Assembly (NCBI RefSeq): GCF_030315745.1 | Contig: NZ_JASXSH010000025.1 | Location: 1-54,441 of the forward strand | Reading direction: 5' to 3' | Length of the DNA: 54,441 bases | DNA from: Gordonia heveisoli | Lineage (GTDB): Bacteria > Actinomycetota > Actinomycetes > Mycobacteriales > Mycobacteriaceae | Shown here: positions 37,385-44,641 of the stretch, in pieces | Layout of the letters: each line of letters begins with the position of its first letter | Position numbering within the stretch: position 1 is the stretch's first letter | Made by a program: the position numbers and the translations under genes | The notes under the pieces: generated by a model | Seen by the model: only the letters and a program-made list of their open reading frames with translations | What the model was told of the DNA's origin: nothing | The model's database searches: none

Positions 37385-39031
37385 TCAGTCGGCCAGGTAC
37401 GGGTAGCGGTAGTCGGTGTCGGGGCTCAGGTTCTCCTTGACGAAGCGGCCGGAAACCCAGCGCTGCAGGGCGAGCGGCGAACCGATCTTGTCGTTGGTGC
37501 CGGATGCCCGAGCACCGGCGAACTGCTGCTTGCCGATCGACATCCCGGCAGGTTTGTCGTTGATCGCGACATATCCCGACGCGTCGCGCAGTACGTCGAG
37601 CGCCTGGGCGATCGCGCTGCGTTCGGTGGCGTACACCGATGCGGTCAGTCCGTAGGGGCTGGTCCGGTCGGCGAGCTCGAGCACCTGCAACCAGTCGTTG
37701 TCCTCGTAGACGAAGACCGTCAGCAGGGGGCCGAAGAATTCGGTGGACAGGGTGAAGGCATCGGGATCGGTGGTCTGCAGAATCGTCGGGCGCACGAAGT
37801 AGCCGACGCTCTTGTCGCCGGTTCCACCGGCCACCAGCGTGTGCGTACCCGAGTCGGTGGCCTTCGCGATCGCGCCGGTCACCCGGTCGAAGGCGGTCTC
37901 GTCGATCACCGAACCGAGGAAGGTCCGATGCTCGGCGACATCACCGACGACGAGTGAATCAACCTGCGCGGCCAGTGGTTCGGCAATCTTGCGCCAGATG
38001 CTGCGTGGGATGTAGGCCCGCGATGCCGCCGAACACTTCTGCCCCTGGAATTCGAAGGCGCCGCGGGTCAGCCCGGTGATCAACGCCTGCGGATCGGCGG
38101 ACACATGTGCGACGACCGCATTCTTCCCGCCGGTCTCGCCGACCAACCGCGGGTATCCGCGATAGCCGTCGATATTCGCCGCGACCTTCTTCCACAGGCT
38201 GCGGAACACCTCGGTCGATCCGGTGAAACTGAGCCCCGCAAGATTCGGGTCGGCCAGTGCCACATCGGTGACCAGGCGACCGTCACCGTGCACCGTGTTG
38301 ATGACGCCCGGGGGCACTCCGGCTTCCTCGAAGATCCGGCGGACGACATCGGTGCTCACCGCCGACTTCTCGGATGGCTTCCACACCACCGTGTTTCCCA
38401 TCATTGCGGCCGTCGCCGGGAGGTTGCCGGCGATGTTGGTGAAGTTGAACGGCGTCACCGCCAGCACGAAGCCCTCCAGACCACGCTGGTCGAGGTAGTT
38501 GTTCTCTCCTTGAGTCGAGCGCGGCTGGTTGGCGTAGATCTGCTCGGCGTAGTGGGCGTTGAAACGCAGCAGGTCCGCCAGCTCACAGGCCCCGTCGATC
38601 TCGGCCTGGTGAAAGGTCTTGGACTGGTTGAGCATGGTCGCCGCATTGATCTCGTCGCGGTACTTGCCCGCGACCAACTCGGCGGCGCGCAAGAAGACCG
38701 ACAGTCGATCCCACCACGGTGTGCGCGACCAGTCCCGGCGTGCGGCGAGCGCGGCGTCGATCGCCGAACGCACATGCCCCTCGTTCGCGAGACTGAGCTT
38801 GCCCAGAACCCGGCGATGATCGTGTGGTGACACCACATCCTGGGTTTGCTCGGTTTCGATGATCTCACCGTTGATCTGCAGTGGAATCGACTGCGTAGTA
38901 CCGCCGATCCGCTTGATCTCCTGCAGCGTCGCCTCGGCCTCGGGTGAGCCCGGGCAGTAGTCGCGAACGGGTTCGTTCACCGGCTGGGGGACGTGGAAGT
39001 TGCCGGCAATATTGTGCAACGCTCCGGTCAT
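37385..39031 (-). CDS. pruA: L-glutamate gamma-semialdehyde dehydrogenase (1-pyrroline-5-carboxylate dehydrogenase)
   Basis: 548-residue single-function P5C dehydrogenase, close to the usual ~543. It oxidises glutamate semialdehyde (in equilibrium with P5C) to glutamate with NAD+. Diagnostic parts: VTPFNFTNIAGNLPATAAMMGNTVVWKPSE, FTGSTEVFRSLW, VGETGGKN with the general-base Glu, FEFQGQKCSAASRAYIP with the catalytic Cys, and the C-terminal KENLSPDTDYRYPYL. AAGGAG precedes the ATG. It is the clearest clue to the operon's purpose: the pathway ends in P5C and glutamate. No PutA/PRODH is nearby, so the DadA-like oxidase may supply P5C. Confidence 0.96.
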   Translation of the reverse strand: MTGALHNIAGNFHVPQPVNEPVRDYCPGSPEAEATLQEIKRIGGTTQSIPLQINGEIIETEQTQDVVSPHDHRRVLGKLSLANEGHVRSAIDAALAARRDWSRTPWWDRLSVFLRAAELVAGKYRDEINAATMLNQSKTFHQAEIDGACELADLLRFNAHYAEQIYANQPRSTQGENNYLDQRGLEGFVLAVTPFNFTNIAGNLPATAAMMGNTVVWKPSEKSAVSTDVVRRIFEEAGVPPGVINTVHGDGRLVTDVALADPNLAGLSFTGSTEVFRSLWKKVAANIDGYRGYPRLVGETGGKNAVVAHVSADPQALITGLTRGAFEFQGQKCSAASRAYIPRSIWRKIAEPLAAQVDSLVVGDVAEHRTFLGSVIDETAFDRVTGAIAKATDSGTHTLVAGGTGDKSVGYFVRPTILQTTDPDAFTLSTEFFGPLLTVFVYEDNDWLQVLELADRTSPYGLTASVYATERSAIAQALDVLRDASGYVAINDKPAGMSIGKQQFAGARASGTNDKIGSPLALQRWVSGRFVKENLSPDTDYRYPYLAD

Positions 39032-39079
39032 TGGATTTCTCCTTGCGAATCGGTTGGGTCGATGGACGTGGTGTCCGGG

Positions 39080-40321
39080 TCAGAATCGGTTGAGTCGGAA
39101 CGGTTCCAGCTCTTTACATGGGGCGCCCTGGGCGATCTCACGGGCGGCCAGTGCGCCGGTGATCGGCCCCAGCGTGACTCCGAGGGTGCCGTGCCCGGTG
39201 GCAACGTAGAGCCCGTCCTGTCCGTCGGCCGGTCCGATCACCGGCAGATCGTCGACAGTCGTCGGACGGTGCCCGACCCATTTGACCTCGACGTCGGTGG
39301 GCCGCCAGTTGTCGAGGTAGCTGAGTCCCTGCCGGATCACCGTCGCCAGTCGCTTGTGGTTCAGTTCGTGGTTGCGGACACCGATGTCGAAGGTCCCGGA
39401 CAGTCGGACCGAGTTGCCGAAGGGGGAACAGGCGACCATGTTCTCGTACAGCTTGAGCGGATGCGTGGGCGCCACACCGGTGCCAAATGCGGTCATACTG
39501 GTGCCCTTGGCGGCTTCGAGTGGAACCTTGATTCCCAACGGACGCAGCAGCTCACGCGTCGGATAGGCTGCGGCCACCACAACCTGATCGCTGCGGAGAT
39601 CACGTCCGGACTCCGTCGCGACCAGCCAACCGCGGTTCGAGTCGCGCCGTATCGTGGTGACCCTGTCGTGTTCGACGACGGTTCCGCCGTTGGCCACCAG
39701 GGATTTGGCCAATCCCTGTGTCAGGGTCTCGGGACGCACGTGGCGTTCGGTTTCCAGATGCAACACACCGGCGATGTCCCGATGCAGCGCAGGCTCGAAG
39801 GCCCGCACGTCGTCGCCGCGATATACCGAGAGTCCGCCCTGGTAGCCGAGCGAACGCATGCGGCCTGCCAGCTGTTCGTAGTGCTCGAGATTGCGTTCCT
39901 GCTTGAACACCACACCGAGTCCGTCGGTGTACTGATCGAAGCTGACACCGCGGTCGAGCAACGCATCGAAGTGGTCGAGTGCTCCGCGGGAGAACTCTTG
40001 CAGCGCAGCTGTACCCGCGGCGTTTCGCTTACGCGAACTGGCGCGCAGAAAGGACAGGATCCAGGCGGCGAAACCGGGTTCGAGGTGCGGCTGCATCCGC
40101 GCCGGACCCTCACGGGATGTGAAGCTGGCGAACGCATCTCGCACAGCTCCGGGCGCGGCTCGTGGCGTCGATAAGAATGGCGTGATCCAGCCCGCATTCC
40201 CGGCCGACGCCTGCGCACCGACTGCACCGGCATCGACGACAGTGACGTCGTGCCCGAGTTCGGATAGTTCATAGGCGCAGGCGAGTCCGACGACTCCCGC
40301 ACCGACAACAGTGGTCTTCAT
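39080..40321 (-). CDS. D-amino acid dehydrogenase/DAO-family FAD oxidoreductase
   Basis: 413-residue DadA-like flavoprotein with KTTVVGAGVVGLACAYELSELGHDVTVVD at the N-terminus (FAD), GNAGWITPFLSTP, and the C-terminal VKWVGHRPTTVDDLPVIGPADGQDGLYVATGHGTLGVTLGPITG typical of the family. Known members oxidise D-amino acids, D-proline or D-hydroxyproline, sending electrons to the respiratory chain. With pruA next to it a proline- or hydroxyproline-type substrate giving a pyrroline carboxylate is plausible. The start overlaps the GntR stop (ATGA), so the two are coupled. Confidence 0.9.
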   Translation of the reverse strand: MKTTVVGAGVVGLACAYELSELGHDVTVVDAGAVGAQASAGNAGWITPFLSTPRAAPGAVRDAFASFTSREGPARMQPHLEPGFAAWILSFLRASSRKRNAAGTAALQEFSRGALDHFDALLDRGVSFDQYTDGLGVVFKQERNLEHYEQLAGRMRSLGYQGGLSVYRGDDVRAFEPALHRDIAGVLHLETERHVRPETLTQGLAKSLVANGGTVVEHDRVTTIRRDSNRGWLVATESGRDLRSDQVVVAAAYPTRELLRPLGIKVPLEAAKGTSMTAFGTGVAPTHPLKLYENMVACSPFGNSVRLSGTFDIGVRNHELNHKRLATVIRQGLSYLDNWRPTDVEVKWVGHRPTTVDDLPVIGPADGQDGLYVATGHGTLGVTLGPITGALAAREIAQGAPCKELEPFRLNRF

Positions 40322-41070
40322 GACTTGCTTTCTGTTGAGGGGTCGAGCAATTCGCGCACGGTTGACCGCGCGGATCGATAGGTACGGTCGAGAATCCCGG
40401 CAGCGGCGACTCCGTCATTGCGCTCGGCCGCGTCGATCAGATCGGTGAGATGACTCCAGGTGGACACGCCGCGCTCGGCTGCGTTCGCCGCCCAGATGTT
40501 CTTGTAGGGCCGGCATGAATCCCACAGGCCGCGAACCATGGTGGTCAGCAACTGATTCGGCCCGGCCGTGTACAGCGTGGTGAGGAGTTGCTCGTCCTCG
40601 GCGACCGCAGCTGCTACGTCGCCGCGGGCCGAGGCCTGCTGCAACCGATCCAGTTGGCCGCGCATGGCATCGACAACCCGGTCGTCGGCATACTCTCCGC
40701 CCGCCCGCGCGGCCGCCGGCTCCAACAGGATCCGAACGTCGTAGGTGTGTTCGAGTTCCTCGATGCTCAACTGCCGGACGGTCGCGCCTCGATACGGCTC
40801 GATGTGAATCAGCCCGGCCTGTTCGAGACGGCGAAAGGCCTCTCGCACCGGCATCTCGCTGGTGCCCACCAGGGTTGCCACCTCCCGGATCCGCAGCGGC
40901 TTCCCGGGCGCCCACTCCCCCGTCGCGATGCGCTCATGCAGCGCATGGAACACCTGATCGGTCAGGAGGGTCGAGTCTCCTCGACGCCCAAGCCGCACCG
41001 GTGCCGGTGGCGTCGAGGTGAATCCGATGGTGTCGGTCATGAGTTTGCTCTCGCGCTCGGTCCGGTTCAT
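40318..41070 (-). CDS. GntR-family regulator, FCD type
   Basis: 250 residues: GntR winged helix (VFHALHERIATGEWAPGKPLRIREVATLVGTSEMPVREAFRRLEQAGLIHIEPYRGATV) then an all-helical FCD domain (about 95-240) with metal-ligand-type residues in the DEQLLTTLY and HLTDLI helices. FCD regulators usually sense organic acids or amino acids. It overlaps RidA upstream and DadA downstream by four bases each, so it sits inside the operon it most likely controls through the TGTGATCACA palindromes before ridA. Its sister regulator lies 0.6 kb upstream. Confidence 0.92.
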   Translation of the reverse strand: MNRTERESKLMTDTIGFTSTPPAPVRLGRRGDSTLLTDQVFHALHERIATGEWAPGKPLRIREVATLVGTSEMPVREAFRRLEQAGLIHIEPYRGATVRQLSIEELEHTYDVRILLEPAAARAGGEYADDRVVDAMRGQLDRLQQASARGDVAAAVAEDEQLLTTLYTAGPNQLLTTMVRGLWDSCRPYKNIWAANAAERGVSTWSHLTDLIDAAERNDGVAAAGILDRTYRSARSTVRELLDPSTESKS

Positions 41071-41480
41071 GCCCGACGGTGGGCCACGGCGTCGAACTCG
41101 ACCTTCGAAGCACCACGGAACCTCGACACCTCGACGGTGGTGCGCACCGGCAGCCCATACGGTCCGATGACATCGAGGTAGACCTCGTTGAGAGCCGGCA
41201 GCAGCTCGATGTCGTCGACGAATCCGCTGATCTTGAGAACCGTCGACCAGTCGGCGCCGCCCGCTTGAAGTGCGTCAAAGAGATTGCTGAGCGCCACCCG
41301 GACCTGCTCGGAGAAGTCGTCCGGCACGGTTCCGTCGCGACGGATCGGGAGGGCCCCGCTGGTCCAGACCAGGTCGCCGAACGCGACGGCGGACGAGTAC
41401 GGGGCCGCCGAGCTCTTCGTCGGTACGTCGAAGAGTTCGCGGCTGTCCGCGCTGGTCGTGGCGGTGACGGACTGTTGCAT
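41067..41480 (-). CDS. RidA-family protein (enamine/imine deaminase type)
   Basis: 137-residue Rid/YjgF/YER057c/UK114 family protein: YSSAVAFGDLVWTSGALPIRRDGTVP, EQVRVALSNLFDALQAGGADWSTVLKISGFVDDIE, and PYGLPVRTTVEVSRFRGASKVEFDAVAH, where the Arg of RTTVEVS is the family's acid-binding arginine. RidA proteins hydrolyse the reactive imines made by amino acid oxidases and dehydratases, which fits the flavin amine and amino acid oxidases downstream. ATG 41480 follows GGAGG. First gene of the ten-gene operon, immediately downstream of paired operator palindromes. Confidence 0.9.
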   Translation of the reverse strand: MQQSVTATTSADSRELFDVPTKSSAAPYSSAVAFGDLVWTSGALPIRRDGTVPDDFSEQVRVALSNLFDALQAGGADWSTVLKISGFVDDIELLPALNEVYLDVIGPYGLPVRTTVEVSRFRGASKVEFDAVAHRRA

Positions 41481-41527
41481 GTGACCTTGCCTCCATGGTC
41501 TCCGGCTTGTGATGCAGCCCACCATAA

Positions 41528-41565
41528 ATGTGATCACATATCCCAGTCAAGTAGTTGTGATCACA
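41528..41565. promoter_or_regulatory. Paired TGTGATCACA operators before ridA
   Basis: ATGTGATCACAT (41528-41539) is a perfect 12-bp palindrome and TGTGATCACA (41556-41565) a perfect 10-bp palindrome; their centres are 27 bp apart. FCD-type GntR proteins bind short palindromes of this kind, so one or both neighbouring GntR regulators probably act here on the catabolic operon. They lie 48 to 85 bases before the ridA start. Confidence 0.7.
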
Positions 41566-41654
41566 TATCGCCACGGGGTTTGAGGTTGAAGTCCCGAGGT
41601 GGAGCCGACGGATAGGCCGCCGTCACGCCCGGCTGAATCGCCCGACGGAGGATG

Positions 41655-42395
41655 TCAGCGCGACAAGTGGGCCGGTGCGGCGCCGTCGACCGTCAGGATC
41701 TTCCGGATCGCGGTCTTGGCGTTCTCGTATGACGCCCGCACCACACGCTCGGCAGTGTCGGCGTCGTTGACCCGGACAGCGGCGATCAGTTCGGGCTGAT
41801 ACGACCAGATCTCGACATGGCCGAGACGGTCTGGTCCGCCTGCCCACAGCGCCTTGTACGGGCGGCAGCGGTCCCACAGACCGTGGATGATGTCACGAAT
41901 GATCTCATTGCCCGCAGCGCGGTACAGCTCGTCGAGCAGCGCTTCGTCATGATGCAGAGATCCCGTGACATCGCCTGAGGCAGTGGCAGATTCGATAATC
42001 GCGTAGTGTTCCTGCATGCGATCGGCGACGGCCGGGGCGGCGGCGAGTGCGCCGAGTCGGGCGGCCTCGCCTTCCAGCAGGATCCGGACGTCGTAGGCGT
42101 GTTCGAGTTCGGCCGTGTCGAGCCCGCGCACCCGGGCGCCCTTATACGGCTCGTGGATGGCCAGTCCAGACTCGACCAGCCGTCGGATCGCCTCGCGGAC
42201 GGGCATGACGCTCGTCCCGACCAGGTCGGCGATGTCGCGGACCCGCAGGCGATAGCCCGGTGCGAGCTGACCGGAGACGATCCAGCCGCGCAGGGTCTCG
42301 AATACCTGGTCGGCCAACGGTGAAGCGGCGACCGTCGACGAGACGGCAGGTCCGGAAGACTCGTCGGCGCGAGTCGGTAGGTCCGCTTCAGACAC
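41655..42395 (-). CDS. GntR-family regulator, FCD type (second copy)
   Basis: About 246 residues with the same plan as the regulator at 40.3 kb: GntR winged helix (VFETLRGWIVSGQLAPGYRLRVRDIADLVGTSVMPVREAIRRLVESGLAIHEPYKGARV) and FCD domain (about 105-235, including RCRPYKALWAGG, a stretch mirrored as SCRPYKNIWAA in the first). The two are clear paralogues. Start GTG 42395 or TTG 42401; no strong ribosome site is visible. Its promoter region runs into the 57-bp repeats after ectD. It may control ectD, the catabolic operon, or both. Confidence 0.9.
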   Translation of the reverse strand: MSEADLPTRADESSGPAVSSTVAASPLADQVFETLRGWIVSGQLAPGYRLRVRDIADLVGTSVMPVREAIRRLVESGLAIHEPYKGARVRGLDTAELEHAYDVRILLEGEAARLGALAAAPAVADRMQEHYAIIESATASGDVTGSLHHDEALLDELYRAAGNEIIRDIIHGLWDRCRPYKALWAGGPDRLGHVEIWSYQPELIAAVRVNDADTAERVVRASYENAKTAIRKILTVDGAAPAHLSR

Positions 42396-42449
42396 AACCA
42401 AACAGTACCCGTGCGCGACCGATCGCCGATGCGGACACGGGTACCGCGC

Positions 42450-42594
42450 GTACGCACCTACCTTGGTCGGTGCGCTAGATGATCCGACCGCGGACGCATG
42501 CCCCCCGTACGCACCTACCTTGGTCGGTGCGCTAGATGATCCGACCGCGGACGCATGCCCCCCGTACGCACCTACCTTGGTCGGTGCGCTAGAT
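42450..42594. repeat. 57-bp tandem repeat covering the ectD 3' end
   Basis: Two perfect 57-bp copies (42450-42506 and 42507-42563) are followed by a third copy identical over its first 31 bases (42564-42594). The third carries the true ectD tail, ending YLAHRPR and stop. Read on the minus strand, the two full copies encode RPRSDHLAHRPR and stop, an alternative ectD-like tail. Each copy also holds a CGCACC/GGTGCG hairpin with inner ACC/GGT pairing, so the array may act as repeated terminators for ectD. The array lies upstream of the second GntR gene. Confidence 0.85.
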
Positions 42595-43471
42595 AGTTGG
42601 GCCGCGGTCGCGTGGCGCCGAACGGCTCTCGTAGCGCATTCGACTTCGCGTTGAACACCACGAACAGGTTGCTACGCGGATAGGGCGTGATGTTGCCGGA
42701 TGACGCGTGCATGCAATTCGAGTCGAAGTAGAGCGCAGAGCCCGCAGGCCCGGTCACCGTGTCGATGCCGAAGGTGTCCGCCAACACGGTGACCTCGGAT
42801 TCCTCGGGGGTACCGAACGGCGGTCGATACGAGGACAGCGACTCGTCGTGATAGCCGTCCGGGGCGGCTCCGACACAGCTCACGAAACTCTGGTGTGAGC
42901 CGGGGATGATCATCAGCGCACCGTTGTAGGAGTGGTTGGGCGTCAACGCGATCGATACACTCAGCGCCCGTGGCGCGGGCATACCATCTTCGGCGTGCCA
43001 GGTCTCGAAGTCGCTGTGCCAGTAGAACGGTCCGCCCGCGAAGCCCGGCTTGAGGTTCACCCGGCTCTGGTGGATGTACACGTCGTCGCCGAGGACCTGT
43101 CGTGCGACCCCGGCGATGTCGTCGCGGGCGCAGATCTCGGCCACCAGATCACTGAGCTGGTGGACCGCGAAGAGCGACCGCACTGTGCCACCGTCGGATT
43201 CGCGGATGACACGGTCGTCGGCGCCGAGCCGGTCGGCGATGACGGCGACCTCGTCGAGGCAGTGACGGATGTCCTCGGCGTCGAGCACGTCACTGCGCTG
43301 GTGAAACCCGCGTGCCGCATAGGAACTCAGATCCTCGGCCGCCCACGGGCCGGGATCGTCGGGCGCGCCCCACACCACCGGATGTGGTCGCGGCTCCATC
43401 GGAACAGGCGCGGACAGTCGCGTGCGATAAACGTCGACCGGACCGGTTGCTGTTTGAGTTGTCACGATCAT
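42572..43471 (-). CDS. ectD: Ectoine hydroxylase (Fe(II)/2-oxoglutarate dioxygenase)
   Basis: 299 residues, the standard EctD length. The family signature is intact: HQSRVNLKPGFAGGPFYWHSDFETWHAEDGMP, giving the iron ligands His and Asp; the second His is in CMHASSGNITPYPRSN, with the Arg that binds 2-oxoglutarate. The ending RPRPNYLAHRP is also typical. It converts ectoine to 5-hydroxyectoine. No ectA, ectB or ectC is in the window, so the ectoine would come from elsewhere in the genome or from outside, or the enzyme acts on another cyclic amino acid. ATG 43471 follows GGGAAAGGATCG. The 160 bases before the start hold no gene. Confidence 0.9.
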   Translation of the reverse strand: MIVTTQTATGPVDVYRTRLSAPVPMEPRPHPVVWGAPDDPGPWAAEDLSSYAARGFHQRSDVLDAEDIRHCLDEVAVIADRLGADDRVIRESDGGTVRSLFAVHQLSDLVAEICARDDIAGVARQVLGDDVYIHQSRVNLKPGFAGGPFYWHSDFETWHAEDGMPAPRALSVSIALTPNHSYNGALMIIPGSHQSFVSCVGAAPDGYHDESLSSYRPPFGTPEESEVTVLADTFGIDTVTGPAGSALYFDSNCMHASSGNITPYPRSNLFVVFNAKSNALREPFGATRPRPNYLAHRPR

Positions 43472-43631
43472 TCGATCCTTTCCCTCAATCGGCATCAATG
43501 TCACATCAATGACCGCATGTTCACTTGTCGTCGGCGCGATCGGCGCCACCTTCGAGGCTGACAGGCAATCTCGTCGAGGACAAACCAACTGCGTATCACC
43601 CTGTCTGGAGCGCAGCTCACCCGCCGGAACC

Positions 43632-44324
43632 TCATCCCCGGCCGGCGCGGCCCCCACCGAGACCGTCGACCAGCGCGGTCACCTCCGGTCCCGGTTCGAC
43701 GCCGAGTTCGACATCCAGCACGTCCCGGTAGTGCCGGTAACGGCGCCACGCCTCGTAGCAGTTTCCCTCGTCAAGGTGAGCGCGAATGAGCGCCATGACC
43801 GCCGACTCGCGGAGCGGTTCGGCGCACACCGCCGCCAGTCCCGCGCGCGTCGCGAGACCATACTGTCGCAGGTGGGTCGAGGTTCGGCACGCCTCCTCCA
43901 GCCCCTGCACCCGCACCAGGTGAAAGGCGTCCTGGTCGTCGGCGAGCCACTCCTCGTACCAACCGGGAAGCAGGTCCCGACTCAGTAGATCTATCTGGCG
44001 GACGTCCAGCGGCGCACCGGCCAGCGCGGCATCGGCGGCCTGCCTGGCCTCATCGAGGTCCACCTGTGCGTCGATCCGGATCTCCCAGGATGACGCGCTG
44101 ACCCAGTCGCAGGGGATCTGCCAGATCGCGCGACGCAGATTGGCACGGGCATGAGTTTCGGAGATCGCCGGCCACAGGCGCATACCCATCAGGCCCCGCT
44201 GCACCACGGGACCGTGGACGGCGAGATAGGCGAGGGCGCGCCGGGCTGCGGTGGGCAACTGTTCCTCAGGCGTCAACGACAATCGACCGAGTACGCCGAC
44301 CCGCCGGATGCCTGCAGCACTCAT
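43632..44324 (-). CDS. SARP-like regulator (winged helix plus BTAD domain)
   Basis: 230 residues. The N-terminal ~75 are an OmpR-type winged helix as in SARPs (ARRALAYLAVHGPVVQRGLMGMRLWP, then ARANLRRAIWQI), and about 85-225 form a bacterial transcriptional activation (BTAD) helical domain (LLSRDLLPGWYEEWLADDQDAF, then ALIRAHLDEGNCYEAWRRYRHYRDVLDVELGVEPGPEV). SARPs activate natural-product and other dedicated clusters. ATG 44324 after AAGGGCGACGCC. It is divergent from the unknown cluster at 44.6-52.8 kb and probably its activator; the gap contains heptamer repeats at 11-bp period. Confidence 0.88.
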   Translation of the reverse strand: MSAAGIRRVGVLGRLSLTPEEQLPTAARRALAYLAVHGPVVQRGLMGMRLWPAISETHARANLRRAIWQIPCDWVSASSWEIRIDAQVDLDEARQAADAALAGAPLDVRQIDLLSRDLLPGWYEEWLADDQDAFHLVRVQGLEEACRTSTHLRQYGLATRAGLAAVCAEPLRESAVMALIRAHLDEGNCYEAWRRYRHYRDVLDVELGVEPGPEVTALVDGLGGGRAGRG

Positions 44325-44641
44325 GGCGTCGCCCTTCACCCCCGGTGAGGTTTCCCGTTCATGCGCGCGGACTTGAGTATCCGCGCCTGGCGGACAGCCC
44401 GCAAGACGCCACGGCAGGCAACGGTGAAGCGACGCCTACCGGACGCATTCAGGACGCACAGAGAACGAGAAAGCCGACATTTCGGCCAGATTCGGCGCAT
44501 CCACGACAAACGATCGCGGACACGGATCGACTCGGACCGACGCGGACAATTTCACTGCAGGCGACCCGGCTCGGCTGTCCGACGACCGGCACCACCCGCA
44601 ATGACCCGAGTTCCACACTCCGAACGACACGGAGGACCGCA
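44325..44641. promoter_or_regulatory. Divergent promoter region between the SARP-like gene and the 814-aa gene
   Basis: 317 bases with no credible gene: the open frames through it lack ribosome sites and look non-coding. It contains the heptamer array at 44430-44458 and a GGAGG ribosome site (44631-44635) six bases before the next start. No clear -10/-35 pair can be fixed. Confidence 0.6.
44430..44458 (+). promoter_or_regulatory. Heptamer direct repeats at 11-bp period (probable SARP site)
   Basis: GGACGCA occurs at 44441-44447 and 44452-44458, separated by four bases, and a weaker CGACGCC lies in phase at 44430-44436. SARP activators bind heptameric direct repeats with four-base spacers, so the repeats align on one face of the helix. 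The site is about 185 bases before the 814-aa gene, farther than usual for a -35-overlapping SARP site. Confidence 0.5.

Noticed and set aside
42450..42594. CRISPR-like array
   Set aside because: The copies are contiguous with no spacers, and the unit contains ectD coding sequence.
42463..42654. 63-residue plus-strand frame with 19-residue repeats (LVGALDDPTADACPPYAPT)
   Set aside because: The repeat period is a multiple of three by chance; it lies antisense to the ectD end and has no ribosome site.
43472..43631. Possible small gene between ectD and the SARP-like gene
   Set aside because: No frame with a ribosome site and sensible composition; the longer ectD frame into this region has no conserved residues.
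44345..44641. 99-codon N-terminal extension of the 814-aa protein
   Set aside because: Arg/Thr-rich, non-conserved in style, no ribosome site, and it would bury the heptamer array and the strong GGAGG before ATG 44642.
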